NCBI GenBank assembly: GCA_014825775.1
Contig: MVAQ01000100.1
Coordinates: 1 to 64,000 of the forward strand
Reading direction: 5' to 3'
DNA from: Krasilnikovozyma curviuscula
Lineage: Eukaryota; Basidiomycota; Tremellomycetes; Cystofilobasidiales; Mrakiaceae
Length of the DNA: 64,000 nt
Shown here: positions 21,281 to 32,179 of the stretch, one piece after another
How the letters are laid out: each line of letters begins with the position of its first letter
How positions within the stretch are numbered: the first letter of the stretch is position 1
Notes under the pieces: generated by a model
The model's database searches: none
Told to the model about the DNA's origin: nothing
The model's input: the letters and a program-made list of their open reading frames with translations, nothing else
Made by a program: the position numbers and the translations under genes

Positions 21281-23533
21281 TTACTTTCGCTCCCTTGATG
21301 ACCCTCTCCTACTCTTACTCCTGCTTCTACTTCTGCTCCTACTAGACACTCTGTTAGCTCTGCCTCTCGGCTCGCCAAATCCTTGAACAAAGTCCGAAAA
21401 CTTCACCAAGGTGATGTCGAGCCGTTTACTCAAGTCAAGCTCCAAGCACCCTCTCAGGACTTCCATCGCAGCTTCACCAACTTCGACTGGCTCCGTCCAG
21501 ACACCTTTCAAGATCTTGGAGCGGAGACGAGTCTCGAATGTGTCAGCGAACGGCAGTCGGGAGGTGAGAATGAAGTGAAGGAGGACGCCCAGCGACCAGA
21601 TGTCAACGGCCGGTTGATGGAAAGCTGAAGAGTTGGTGTCGACATCATGCGTATTTTCATACTGAAGAAGCTCTGGTGCTGCATAAGGCAACGATCCAGC
21701 AGGAACATAAACAGTTTGTTGTTGAGCAAGGGGTGAGGTTGACGGGGTGGTCAATTGGCTGAGACCAAAGTCCCCAATTTTCCAAGTGCCCTTCCCATCA
21801 CCCAAGATGTTCTCAGCTTTGATATCACAGTGAACGATTCCCAGCCGGTGTAGTTCGTCAAGTCCTTCAGTCACGTCTTTGAAGATGCTTCTAGCTTCCA
21901 TCTCCTTCAGCCCTTTGCCTCTTCCTGATCTGGTAACGTGCTGAAATACTGATGCACCTGGCATGTATGGCATCAGAAGATAGGTGGCAGTTGGTGTAAA
22001 TTGGTAGTCGAGCAGTGGGAGGATATTAGGGTGGGAGGATGTTGTGATTGTCGGCGTGTGGGGTCGTGAAAGCTGTGGAAGCAAGTGGTGCGATGGTCCA
22101 GGTGGCAGACCATCCATCTTTCGACCTCTTTCTTCATTTGCATCACACGATGGGGAATCAGGATCGTTCTCTTCATCCTCTTCCAACAAACATCCGCTTC
22201 CATTTCCAGACACGCTCTTCCAGATGTCAATCTCGAGTTCAACCCTGCGCCGCTGTTCGATAGCAGCACCGGAGCTGACGCTTTTGTCAACGAGAATAAT
22301 CTTCACCGCTCCTCGCCTCTGACCAGTTTCTCGATCTATGGCTTCCCGAACGACAGAGAAAGCTCCTCTGCCCAACAGCTTCCCAACCACCAGAGTCCTT
22401 CCGCTATAAGCAGCACCAAACAGGTCGGGAGACGTGGGAATAACTTCACCAACTGAATCTGGGAGTATGACAGATGTTGCTGGCGACGAAAAACCAGAGA
22501 GAAAAGACATGGCTGGCGATAGAGCTTGGCCGCCGTTGGCGGACGACGTGAAGGAACCACTTCTCGAACGAGAAACTTCATCTGTCGAATTCCCACCGAG
22601 AATAATGTTTCCCAAGTTCTTTCCTGCGGAAGTGGGTGATGAGATGGTCAAAGCGCTGCCAAACGAAGGAAACAAGCTAGACTTTGCTAAACTAGCGTTT
22701 CTGGACGAGGTCGAGGGGGAGGCCGCTGAGCGTGAGACTGTGGAAGGAGGGGTTACAAATGTCTGGTTTTGTGAGGGAGTGGAAGGTGCGGTCGTCGTAA
22801 TAGATGACAGAAAATTGGGGCGGTGAGGAGAGGAGGTGCTGAGCGCTTTTGGTCGGAGTGGTGTGCCAGAACGGCGGATGCTGGAATTTCTTCTAGCAGG
22901 ACTGAATGTAGAAGGTGGTGGTGCCGATAAGTTTCTGCTGCTATTGGTGGCTGAAGGCGATGGTGTAGATGAAGCTGCGGCAGCCCTCGACGCATACTCC
23001 TCCGCGTCAGTGAGGCTAGGATCATCAAACGTCAAACTTGAGTCTAGCTGAGGTTCGAGGATATCCTCAAGCTCAGGATCATCTCTTTGCTCTACTGCGG
23101 ACCAGGAATCGATGTAGTGGTGGTGTGGAGTGATTCCTCGGCCACGAGGGATTTCAACGCTCTCGGAAGTCTCGAAATCCGTCGGTAGTGAGTTTGAGAC
23201 CATGTTGTCGCTGGAAGAGCCTGGCTGAGACAGTTGATCATTCAAGTAGCCGTCTTTCATAGGCGCAGAAGTCAAAATGTCAGGAACGCTCCCGGGATTT
23301 GTCGGAAGGTGAGCCGCGGTAGAGAACTCACTAATAGAATTTTCACCTAGTCGAGACGAAGTTTCATGGTCTGTGGTATGATCTACTTTGGAGAATGAGT
23401 CTGCGTTTCTGTCGAAAGGCGGAGCATTGACTTTTGGATGATGAGGACCAGATGCAGCAATGTTGTGGGGGAATGAAGTGTTCTCTTTGCGCTTCAAGCT
23501 AGACAAAGAGAGCTCTGGGGTGCCTATAGGCAT
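21281..23533 (-). CDS. Serine/threonine protein kinase, intronless, 750 residues
   Basis: A single open frame. Residues 1 to about 375 are Ser/Thr/Pro-rich and disordered. The kinase domain follows: glycine loop LLGRGAFSVV, the VAIK-type lysine in GAVKII, a long acidic insert before SSHPNILPLLDYQF, the catalytic loop GIVHCDIKAENIL, DFGLSQL, AAPELL and the subdomain IX motif DIWSLGVLLHFIL. The catalytic loop has HCD instead of HRD, with the Asp, Lys and Asn kept, so it should still be active but not regulated through the HRD arginine. The C-terminus is an RS-rich tail (SRSRSRSRSKSRRGSSRER). Resembles CAMK-type fungal kinases; the exact orthologue is unclear. It is striking that this long gene has no intron. 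Confidence 0.93.
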   Translation of the reverse strand: MPIGTPELSLSSLKRKENTSFPHNIAASGPHHPKVNAPPFDRNADSFSKVDHTTDHETSSRLGENSISEFSTAAHLPTNPGSVPDILTSAPMKDGYLNDQLSQPGSSSDNMVSNSLPTDFETSESVEIPRGRGITPHHHYIDSWSAVEQRDDPELEDILEPQLDSSLTFDDPSLTDAEEYASRAAAASSTPSPSATNSSRNLSAPPPSTFSPARRNSSIRRSGTPLRPKALSTSSPHRPNFLSSITTTAPSTPSQNQTFVTPPSTVSRSAASPSTSSRNASLAKSSLFPSFGSALTISSPTSAGKNLGNIILGGNSTDEVSRSRSGSFTSSANGGQALSPAMSFLSGFSSPATSVILPDSVGEVIPTSPDLFGAAYSGRTLVVGKLLGRGAFSVVREAIDRETGQRRGAVKIILVDKSVSSGAAIEQRRRVELEIDIWKSVSGNGSGCLLEEDEENDPDSPSCDANEERGRKMDGLPPGPSHHLLPQLSRPHTPTITTSSHPNILPLLDYQFTPTATYLLMPYMPGASVFQHVTRSGRGKGLKEMEARSIFKDVTEGLDELHRLGIVHCDIKAENILGDGKGTWKIGDFGLSQLTTPSTSPLAQQQTVYVPAGSLPYAAPELLQYENTHDVDTNSSAFHQPAVDIWSLGVLLHFILTSRLPFADTFETRLRSKILKGVWTEPVEVGEAAMEVLRGCLELDLSKRLDITLVKFSDFVQGFGEPRGRANRVSSRSRSRSRSKSRRGSSRERK

Positions 23534-24086
23534 CTAAAGGACCACCCAGTAGATCCTTTGACTCCTGATACTGTTTAAACTGGAAGTTGAGGTCCAATGA
23601 AGTTTTCCAGCTATTTCACCTTCTTGTCAGCTGCCGCCTGTCCAAAGTTTTGGCTTCTGCACGGCAAAATTCGTCAGCAAGTGAGACGGTCGAAGCATCC
23701 ATCAAATTCAACACTGACCTGAGTTTCTATGGCAGAGAAAAAACCTTTTCAGCGAGTGCAGAAGTTGCAGTTAGCGACGCGAACGGTAGACGAAGCTGTC
23801 CTCTTTCACGATCCCCGCCGCCACGATCAAAACCTTGAGAATTGGCGTTTCAGCCTGTTCTCGCTATGTACAACAGAACAGACTGTTTTCAGAAAAACTC
23901 AATAAAATACAGGTTGGAATTTGTACAAAAAGTGAACAAAGAGATCGCTTCAAGTCATACATCAACTTCCTTCCAATCCTGATGAACAGTGCACTCGAAA
24001 ATAGAACATAATGTCCCAAAGATCATGAAAAGAAATCACAAGAAGAACCTTTTCATTCATTCACAATCGGCGTCATGTTTTCCTTT
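23534..24086. other. Intergenic region upstream of the kinase gene
   Basis: 553 bases between two minus-strand genes, holding the kinase promoter and the EBP1-like 3' end. No gene recognised. Confidence 0.5.
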
Positions 24087-25978
24087 TTATTCCGCCTTGG
24101 TCTCAGCAGCTGGAGCGGTTCCCTCAGCGCCGTCAGCCTTCGCAGCCTTCTTCGCCTTCTTCTTGTCCACTCTCAGCTTGGCGGCAATCAGAGTCTTGAG
24201 CTCCTCATCTTTGACTTCGTGCGTAGACTTCACCTTGTCGTCGGAGTACCACACTGGAGTTGGGGAGATGATCAAAGGACCGGCTGGGAGGAGGGCAACT
24301 GTAAGACAATAAAGAGTCAGCCATCTAAACCCAAGACAGAAAAAGACAGTGCTATTTTACTCACTGGTGAAGAAGAACTGGGCGACGAAGGTTCCAGCTG
24401 GGGTGTTGACAATGTCGTAAGGTCTAACCAGACTGTGCTGAACGGCCTCGTTGATACCGACACGAGCTCTCTTCTCATCCTCCAGAGTTCTCAGCGTGAA
24501 CGGGAAAGCGCCGGCCTGAAAAAGATATTCAGTTGTGAAGTCAGCATATTCGTTCACGGGTCGCTCAAAATCGTTGCGGGGATGCATTATTGCGTACCTT
24601 CTTCTGGATCTCTGCAAAGACAGCTCGAGAGGTCTTCATCTTCAGCTGGTAGATGCTATAAAAAGAGCAAGTACAGGGATGGAATGATATCAGCGACCCG
24701 CATGAAGTTGAAGCAGGTAGACGGGAGGCAAAAGGCGCAGAGCAAAACCAACTGGGTCTGGACACTCACATATCACTCTTCTTGTAAACGGTTGTCTTGG
24801 AATCTTCAACCTTGGTCTTTCCGTCCTCGGTCGACGACACGAGAATGTCGACACCATAAACCTCGCCTTCTTCGAAAGTCTTCTGGTGCTCGTCTTTTCT
24901 CTGATCTGGCGATGGGTTCAAGATAATTCTCTTTGGACCATCTGGGGCGAACTGGAGGTGCTGGCAAGAGAGTTGACCTGTATGGTACAACCGAGGTCGG
25001 ATATTCAGTCACACGACCACCAGAGTTTTTTATCACCTGAAACAAGCTACTATTGAAAGGGTCCTCACCTTCGACTGGGGTACATTCGAACTGCTTCGAC
25101 ACCTTCTGGACACCCTCAGTGACGCCATAAGTCTTTTCGCCGACCTTGACAAGTCTCATGGCAGCTTGAGCAGCGTTCCAGGCGGCCTTGATGACATCCG
25201 CAGATCTGCCTTCAGCTGGCTCAGTAGCGGAAGCACCGACGATAACGGTCTCAGCATGGATAGATGGGTACTATTCAATGAATACTGCCATGTCAGGATG
25301 TTAAATCTCTATTCTTGAACGACGTCGAGACTTACACCATCGATGTGGGCTCCGAGCTGAACCTTGACGACATCACCTTTCTTCAAGACAGGTATGTTGG
25401 CATCAGATGGAATTGGAGAGTAGTGAGAGACGACGTTGTTGATGGAGATACAAGTTGGGAAAGCGAGACCTAAGCGTTTTCAATTCGTCACGTTCAGCAT
25501 CATATGCAGCGCATCCGACGGTCCCACAAAAAAAAAGTAGAGGGACAAACCTTTGGTGACCTTGACCTTCTTCGAGTTGTACACAAGGGAAGTACCATCT
25601 TCAATCAGCTTATCACCCCTAGGTGACAGAATTTAAAGCAATAAGTGGAAAGAATTAGCAACAGAGCAGGTAATTTGCGAGGACAAGAAGACACTTACTC
25701 GATACAGAGTTCGAGAGCTGACTTTCCCTCGACAATCTGTGGAATCAGCTTGGCAAGAGCAGATGCAACGATGGTGGAAGCACCCTGGTACTTGGTGATG
25801 CTAAGCAGATCAGATTCCGAAAAATGAAAACATCAGGAACACGAAGGAAATGGAAAAATTGCTAGCGCAGGTGATGGAACACTAACGTGATGTCAGAGAG
25901 ACCTTTCTCTTCCACAGGCTTCTCAGCAACGACCTTAGCCTTCAATGGAACAGGAGTGGTGGCTTCTTCAGCAGACAT
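24087..25978 (-). CDS. EBP1/PA2G4-like protein (methionine aminopeptidase fold, likely inactive)
   Basis: Homologue of human PA2G4/EBP1 and fission yeast Cdb4, a ribosome- and nucleolus-associated protein with the pita-bread fold of methionine aminopeptidase but without its activity. Nine exons (25978-25887, 25800-25699, 25618-25551, 25469-25336, 25270-25069, 24977-24770, 24655-24598, 24515-24365, 24298-24087) give 408 residues. Recognisable parts: TKYQGASTIVASAL, GLAFPTCISINNVVSHYSPI, VKVQLGAHIDGYPSIHAETV, FEEGEVYGVDILVSS, GINEAVQHSLVRPYDIVNTP, and a Lys/Ala-rich C-terminus (KKKAKKAAKADG) as in EBP1. Divergent from the PQ-loop gene. Inactivity is from knowledge of the family. Confidence 0.92.
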
Positions 25979-26605
25979 TTTGGTGAGATAGATGGGGTTT
26001 GCAGCCTGCACTAGTGAAATTTGGCCTCAGCAGAGGCATGATGGAATACTTCGTGGCAAGGCCGTTTCGTCAAAATCTTGCTCAGTCATATCTCCAATTA
26101 ACTTCAAAGGACACTCCTACAAGAGCTGAGACTGTCTGAAAGCTCACTCTCTGTGCATCGCAAGGTTGGGAATCGTGAAATTTGCGCCACAAGTTTGTTT
26201 TGATTCAGCTTTTAGGACATGGCAGAGGTTTCTCAAGCAGACCGTTTCGTCTGCTGGCCTGCTTATTCTGTATTCTGAGTTGTTTTCTTCTGAGTCAAGA
26301 GCGCAGAGCTGACCCACGTTTTCCTCTCGCTCGTCTGTTGCTCGTCAAAATCGTTGATTTTCTGACGCTCGCAAATTTCAAAACCTGCATTTATAATGAC
26401 TGAGGATGGGTCTGCCCACAGACGCCCACTCCCTTCCAAGTAATTGTATACAAAAAGGACACCGAATAGACTTTCAACTTTACTTAGCCCACAAGCAGGC
26501 TATTGAGAGGTCAATTGCACGCAACTAGCAGCTGCTCACACGACCTTCCTGGCTCCCCACTTTGAATTCTAAATAACGGGACTCCGACCGTCTCTCACCT
26601 AGAAA
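25979..26605. other. Divergent promoter region between the EBP1-like and PQ-loop genes
   Basis: 627 bases between the starts of two divergent genes. It should hold both promoters and leaders. No coding frame of interest. Confidence 0.6.
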
Positions 26606-28330
26606 ATGGCTCCAAACCCTGCTCTTGTGAGTAAAGATTACATAACATGCATAGGTCATCTTCGATACTGACTGTAAAGCTCCTTGTACGCAGGCGAACG
26701 TGTTCGGTAAGTCTTCCTTTCGATCCAGTCGCGATGCAGCTTGCATTCTCGGACTTGTGTTCTGGTCTTTTTAACCTGATTCACCATATTACTTCGTCTC
26801 GTAGGTACACTGGGTACAGTATTGTGGTGTATTCAAATTATACCGCAAATCTGGATCAACTACAGGTCAGCTCGGCTCAGCGTCATCTATGTCTCCTGAA
26901 TACTTTTGTATTGACTTTCCGATCACATTAAACAGACGAAAGAACACTGAGGGTCTCAGTTTCTGGCTTATGTGAGCACACAACAATTCTCGAACTCCTG
27001 TCGCCATCGTCGGCTCATTTGAAGGAGCGACCACCGCGAGATGTAGTCGCGCTTGCTGACAAACGCGCTGCATTTTCCTCGCCTTCCTGTGTTGATGCTT
27101 AGGTTTATATGGTCGACAGGTGATTATCTGAAGTTATTTGGTGTTGGCCGTAAGTCATTGCTGATTTCTCTATCGTTTGTAGCTGGTATCTTCTTGGGCG
27201 CATACTGCATAGTACTCGATCTAAATATACCTGTAAGAGTTCTCTTTCTAGTCTTAGCACCAGGCTCCTGTAGTCTCTTGTTGAGTTACAGGATTACTAC
27301 GAGGAAAACCTATCCGTCTGGGATGGGATTCCGTCAGCGAATACCGCCATCCGACAACTGACAATTCTTCCCATTCTGTAGCTCATTGTCCAACCTCAAA
27401 TTTTTGGCATGCTTTCTGCTGTGACATTCTTCCAATGTCTCTACTATCCACCCAAAAAACGTTGCTCCCTCCTCCAGGTGCTCGTGTTGTTCGTGCTGTA
27501 CGAAGCCGCCTTCGCTGGGGTCGAGATCGGCTTCGTCTGGGCCTGCAGGCTCGGTATCAGGAATGGTACTGACGCTGGTGTACAGGTCATGGGAATTGTC
27601 TCATGTGCGATGCTTGCTGGCGCGCTGATGTGAGTATTTCGCTTCGAATAAGAGTTTGGTTTGGAACTTGAGTTTTTGACAGTTTCTTTTTTTTTGGGTT
27701 CAACTTTAACTTTATCGCAGCCCTCAATTCTTTGAAATCTACCAATACGGATACGTCAAAGGTCTATCTCTTACTTTTATGTTCATTGATTGCGCGGGTG
27801 GTGTGTTTTCTTGCATCTCCCTGATTTTTGAACCTGGGAAAATCAATGGGATCGCAGCGGTCAGTCTCCAGGGTCTGTTACTCCCACGAGCTGCTGAAAC
27901 TGATTTGAGTTTGAACGCTGTTTGCCATCATTTGCCCTGCCTATGCCATCCCTCTACAGGCCAACTACAGTCAGTGTCCTATTGCGGTAGTTTCAGTCAA
28001 CCCAACGTTTCAACGTGACTGATCAGCAGTTTGGTGTTTTCGTTTCCAGTATGTGTTGTTGGCCTCGACCTCTTCATCCTTCTCCTCGCATCTTGGCTGA
28101 ACCCACGTCAAGCAAGGAGGGAACGAGCACTCCTGGCTGAGACGTCCAGCAACACCCCCAACGATATCGAATCATCCTCACGACCGGCCGTCGCTCTCAT
28201 GGAGAAGACGCCCATTCGCCAGCCCACCGGATATATAGCCAATGAGCATCCTCATGGGCTGATGGAAGGGGCTATGCATATTCCAGAAGTGTTGAGTCAC
28301 TCGCGCTCGCGAGATGAACACAATGCCTAG
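26606..28330 (+). CDS. PQ-loop repeat membrane protein
   Basis: Seven-helix membrane protein of the PQ-loop family (lysosomal/vacuolar amino-acid exporters and relatives). Ten exons (26606-26626, 26694-26706, 26805-26865, 26936-26971, 27103-27149, 27183-27232, 27382-27629, 27721-27859, 27971-27986, 28050-28330) give 303 residues. The first PQ-loop reads LGTVLWCIQIIPQIWINYRR with KNTEGLSFW after it; the second reads IPQFFEIYQYGYVKGLSLTF. Hydrophobic segments between and after them include CIVLDLNIP and VVGLDLFILLLASW. The C-terminal 80 residues are hydrophilic. Two exons are only 13 and 16 bases. The 149-base intron 27233-27381 could hide a small exon starting near 27292, but the simple splice gives a family-like IVQPQIFG. 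Confidence 0.87.
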
Positions 28331-28962
28331 CGACTGCGATGAGACGGATAACGGATACCGCATGAGCGATTCAGATCTGATGTCCACCTTAAAATATATA
28401 TGTACCTTATAGGTTCTTTATTGTGTAGGCTTCGAGATCTGTTGGGGTCCTAGGAGGCAAGATCTGGCGATAGATCGGCGCAACACAACACAAGGCCCGA
28501 TGGGCAGTCTCGCGGGACGTCTGCATTCGACGGTTTTGATTCCAGCTAGTGGGACATTTTTTTGGGCCTCCCCTCTCTTCCATTACTTCTTCCCCATATT
28601 TGGTTTCATCACCTGTGTTTGGTGAGAAAAAAATCATCGACTAGTTCAAGTTTTTTATTGCTTTTGATAGACTCCGTCGCCACGACCTCTGGACCTAAGT
28701 TGAGACGTCGTACCTGCTGCTCCCCTTCACCGTCGACTGTCCGTTTCCAGCGAGGTTAAGATCCTCAAAAAAAAGAACCAGCAATACGTTACTCCATCCA
28801 ACCCAGCAGTCTTTCAACAAATTCAGCACCCTCTTCTAAGCTCCACGAAAACCTATACGCTCCCTTCACCAGCGCAAGAAACCTTTCCCCCTCCCCGAAG
28901 TCCTCACCCTCGGCCTTGCAACAGCACCCGCCAGCTCATCCAACTCTCTACGACAGCTTAGG
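28331..28962. other. Intergenic region upstream of the Reg1-like gene
   Basis: 632 bases between two plus-strand genes. The right half (28780-28960) is Ser/Pro-codon-like and C-rich, typical of a leader. No gene recognised. Confidence 0.5.
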
Positions 28963-31855
28963 ATGGCTCAGTATGTGCCAGGTGCCAACTCGTCATCCTC
29001 AGCACTGCAGGCCCTAGCTCATGCCCCAGCTCCAGACGATGCGGATGTCCAAAGTCGATTGCCGTCAATTTGCGTTGATTACTTATCGCACGACTGGGCA
29101 GAGGAAGATGTGTGGGCTTCATGGAGATCGATGACAAGGCAGAAAAATGAGATAGCCAATGGTCTTAGGCTTGAGAACGCTTCCTGGCGAACCTGGTGGA
29201 AGCAGAGGAATAGGTTGAGGACGATCAGCCCAGAAACGTTGAATTGGTATGTCGCCAGGTTTCTTTACGATGTTCTCTATTTTGCATTCAGATGGACCAC
29301 AGGAACTGGCTTCTATATGGCTCAGGGTTAGGGCTGGCTGCTCCAGCACTAATTATGCTCTCAATATGAGGGTGTGTCCTGCTTTGCAAATCAATCTCCT
29401 TGCCGCCTTCTCGGCCAAAAATACCGTTCATTTATCACAATGCCCATCACACCCAACATGTATTTCCGAATCTTGGAAACATTATTTCCCTAGAGAGCTT
29501 CTTGTTTTTTTGCACATGCTGACGATTTGTGTCGTTGTGTCATTATCGCTGTCTGTTACAGGCTAAAGGATTCAGATGTCACCTGGCTCTATGGCCCTCT
29601 ACACACAGCTGTTGAAGCAGTCCCACCTCCTAAGATTGCAACTGCTGAGGAGCGTCTCAATCTCGTCAGCGCTGGTGGAAAGAAGCCAATCTTAAAGCAC
29701 CGGACCATTTCAGAAATGCTCACCATCCCGCTCCCCTCATCTCCTGTCCTCGAGTCCATCGACTTCAACTCCGACGAGGAGAACATCAGCGAAGGTGGTG
29801 ACTCTCAACCAGGCAGCTTCTCGGACAGGCCAGTGCTGCTTCAGACTAAGTCGGATACCAATATCGTTCGAAAGGGCAACAAAAGGTTGACTTCTCCTCC
29901 TCGGGGACCCATCCTTGAATCCTCGATAAAGGCTCAAGAAGGTGAAGGAGTAATTGCCAATGGAAAGAGGCATATCAGCTTCAATACCTTCGTAGAGCAA
30001 TGCATCTCGCTGGATGAGCCGACCACGGTCACCAGGCCAGACGGTACCTCAGCCGTCCCCGGCCTCGAGCATGTCGATGAAGATGCAGAAGATAGCGACG
30101 ATGACGTGCTGGAAATGAGATCTTCTTCATCTGCTTCGTCCTCTAGACCTTCGATGAGTCGGCAGAACTCGATGGACAACCACATCACGATCGCCAAAAT
30201 CGCACCAACAATGTTGAAGAGCAACGAAATCTTCCCAGCACCCAGTCCAGCAGTTGTTTTTGTACCACCATCCTCATACTCACCATCACAATCACCTTAC
30301 CAGTCTCCTTATGGCGTGCCTGGAGCACGAGACTATCATATCCCACCGTCTGGGGTTAACTACGACTTCCCGTCTCCATCCTCCAACTCCATTCATTGGG
30401 ACGACGAAGATGATGACTTCAGTGTTGGATTTGACTACTTCAGTGGTCCAAACAACGTCGTTAGCTCTGGTAATGGAGCAGTTTCTCCAGGGGTGGGCGT
30501 CAGCGTTCCGGCACATGTTGGGAGTGTGGGGCACTACGCTCAAGGCACTCCTACGTCTAATAGTGCTAAGCCCACTATTGTTATTCCCAACTCCAACAAC
30601 TCGTCTCAGAACTCTTCCACTGTCAATTCTTCAGGCATTGCTTCAACGAAACAGTCGCCGTCACCAGCTCCCCCTTCCACCGACCCACCTCAGGTGAAAA
30701 CGACCGCTTCCTATGCTGCTGCTAACCAGCCCGCTCGTAGTATCTTGAAGAATCGCTCAGCAGGGGGTGAGGGCCCCACAATTGGTATTGCGATCCCTCC
30801 GAGAGATGCTTCCGCTCCGGAATACAACTACTCTACCCACGTCAACACTCTCCCATCAGCTGTATCTCCTAGATCGTACATCCTTCCCGGAGAAACTCCT
30901 CCCATGGGATCGCCTGACCCCAACTTCTACGGCACACCACCTCTGGGATCCCCGAGCTTGCAACAGGAACCCAGCACCCGAGGCCGCTCGAGCATTCGCT
31001 CCAGCTCAACCTCCTCGTTAGCCGATAGATCTCCAGGCAACAGTCGAAGTGCCAGTCAATCAGTATCAACGAGTCCTGGTGGAGCGAGACTGTTCGGAGG
31101 ACAAAGCAGCGCACCATGGCGAGAGAGCCCCGTTGAGTCTAGCCCAGTGCTCAGTGGTCCATCTCCAGGTGGGCGCACCGGCAATCGACCACCAAGCATC
31201 AAGACCGTAGCAGCTGGGGGAGTCCCTCTTCGGCCTGCAACTCCAGCCTCATCCGATGGCCTTAACTCTCCTAGTGTATTATCTCCCAAGTCTGGAGAAG
31301 TTGAAGCTCGCCCTTGGGCAGCAACCCCAGAGAAGCCAACAGATAGCAACAAGTCTCAACCATCGCCAGCAGCCGCAGATCCGGGAGAAAACCAATCCAA
31401 TGCTGACCCTGGACAGGAAGGTTATGAGTTTACCACTTCCACCAATCCTACTCCAAACTCATCGCCATCTGTAAGTTGTCCTCAGACCAACTTTCCTTAG
31501 TTGAGTGTGTGCTAAAACATTGTAATTTGGTGTCCAGATAACGATGAGGCCTCTGTTCGACTCGTCTGCAGCATCATTGCCACACTCTTCCACCCCAGTT
31601 GTGCGTCCGACCACCACCCCGGTCACTGGCCCAATTCAACGAGCAGTGTCATCATCCTCCAGCACGGGATCTTTCCTCGATGACGGTTCAGGAGCGGAGG
31701 GAGGGTCCATTGCAGGAAGGGCAGCCAATGTAGTAGCTACTGCGAGGGATCTACTGTCCAGTCTTTGGGGCCAAGGTGCGCCACCCACGCCAACCTCGTC
31801 GACCGGTCCTTCGTCCGTAGCGACAGATACCGTCAAAGAACCCTCCTCTGCTTGA
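28963..31855 (+). CDS. Reg1-like PP1 regulatory protein (DUF1752 domain)
   Basis: Probable targeting subunit of protein phosphatase 1 in nutrient signalling, related to Reg1. Three exons (28963-29246, 29562-31470, 31538-31855) give 836 residues. The N-terminal DUF1752 signature is clear: WRSMTRQKNEIANGLRLENA, SWRTWWKQRN, then, across a 315-base intron, ETLNWLKDSDVTWLYGPLH. Next come GKKPILKHRTISEML and KRHISFNTFVEQC; the latter fits the RVxF-type PP1 docking and the conserved Reg1 box. The rest is a long disordered Ser/Pro-rich tail with GARLFGG and acidic patches (DEDAEDSDDDVLE). PP1 binding is inference from the motif. Convergent with the Vps9 gene. Confidence 0.85.
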
Positions 31856-32179
31856 GTTCTTGTCGATTGTACATGTTCTACTGCTCTCTCCTGTTTTTCT
31901 CATATAGATTTGTAAGGGGTTGGTTATTGGGAAAGTTATTTCTGCTCTTGCTGCCTGTGGTTATTCTTTTCACAATCGTAATACCTTTCTCTTTGGAACT
32001 TGTAAATTTATAAATTGCATATTCTTATTCCAGGAACTCTTCTTATCGCTTACTTTTGCTTCTTCGCAACTTGCCAGGATCAAAGTTCGTGGAAAACGTG
32101 GGTATAAAATGTAGAGCATAAAAACTGCATGCTGGAAGGGTATTGATGAAAGCTATGATACTGAAAGACGGAACTGCCT
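31856..32179. other. Convergent intergenic region
   Basis: 324 T-rich bases between the ends of the Reg1-like gene and the Vps9 gene, presumably both 3' UTRs. Nothing else seen. Confidence 0.55.

Noticed and set aside
22434..22826. 130-codon frame antisense to the kinase
   Set aside because: Shadow of Ser-rich coding sequence on the other strand.
24075..24926. 283-codon plus-strand open frame antisense to the EBP1-like gene
   Set aside because: It crosses introns and exons of a convincing minus-strand gene, and its product has no family resemblance; a shadow frame.
27292..27381. Extra exon in the PQ-loop gene
   Set aside because: Frame is open after an acceptor at 27291 but the donor would be poor, and the direct splice gives a better family match.
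30254..30697. 147-codon frame overlapping the Reg1-like gene
   Set aside because: Alternate frame of low-complexity Ser/Pro codons.
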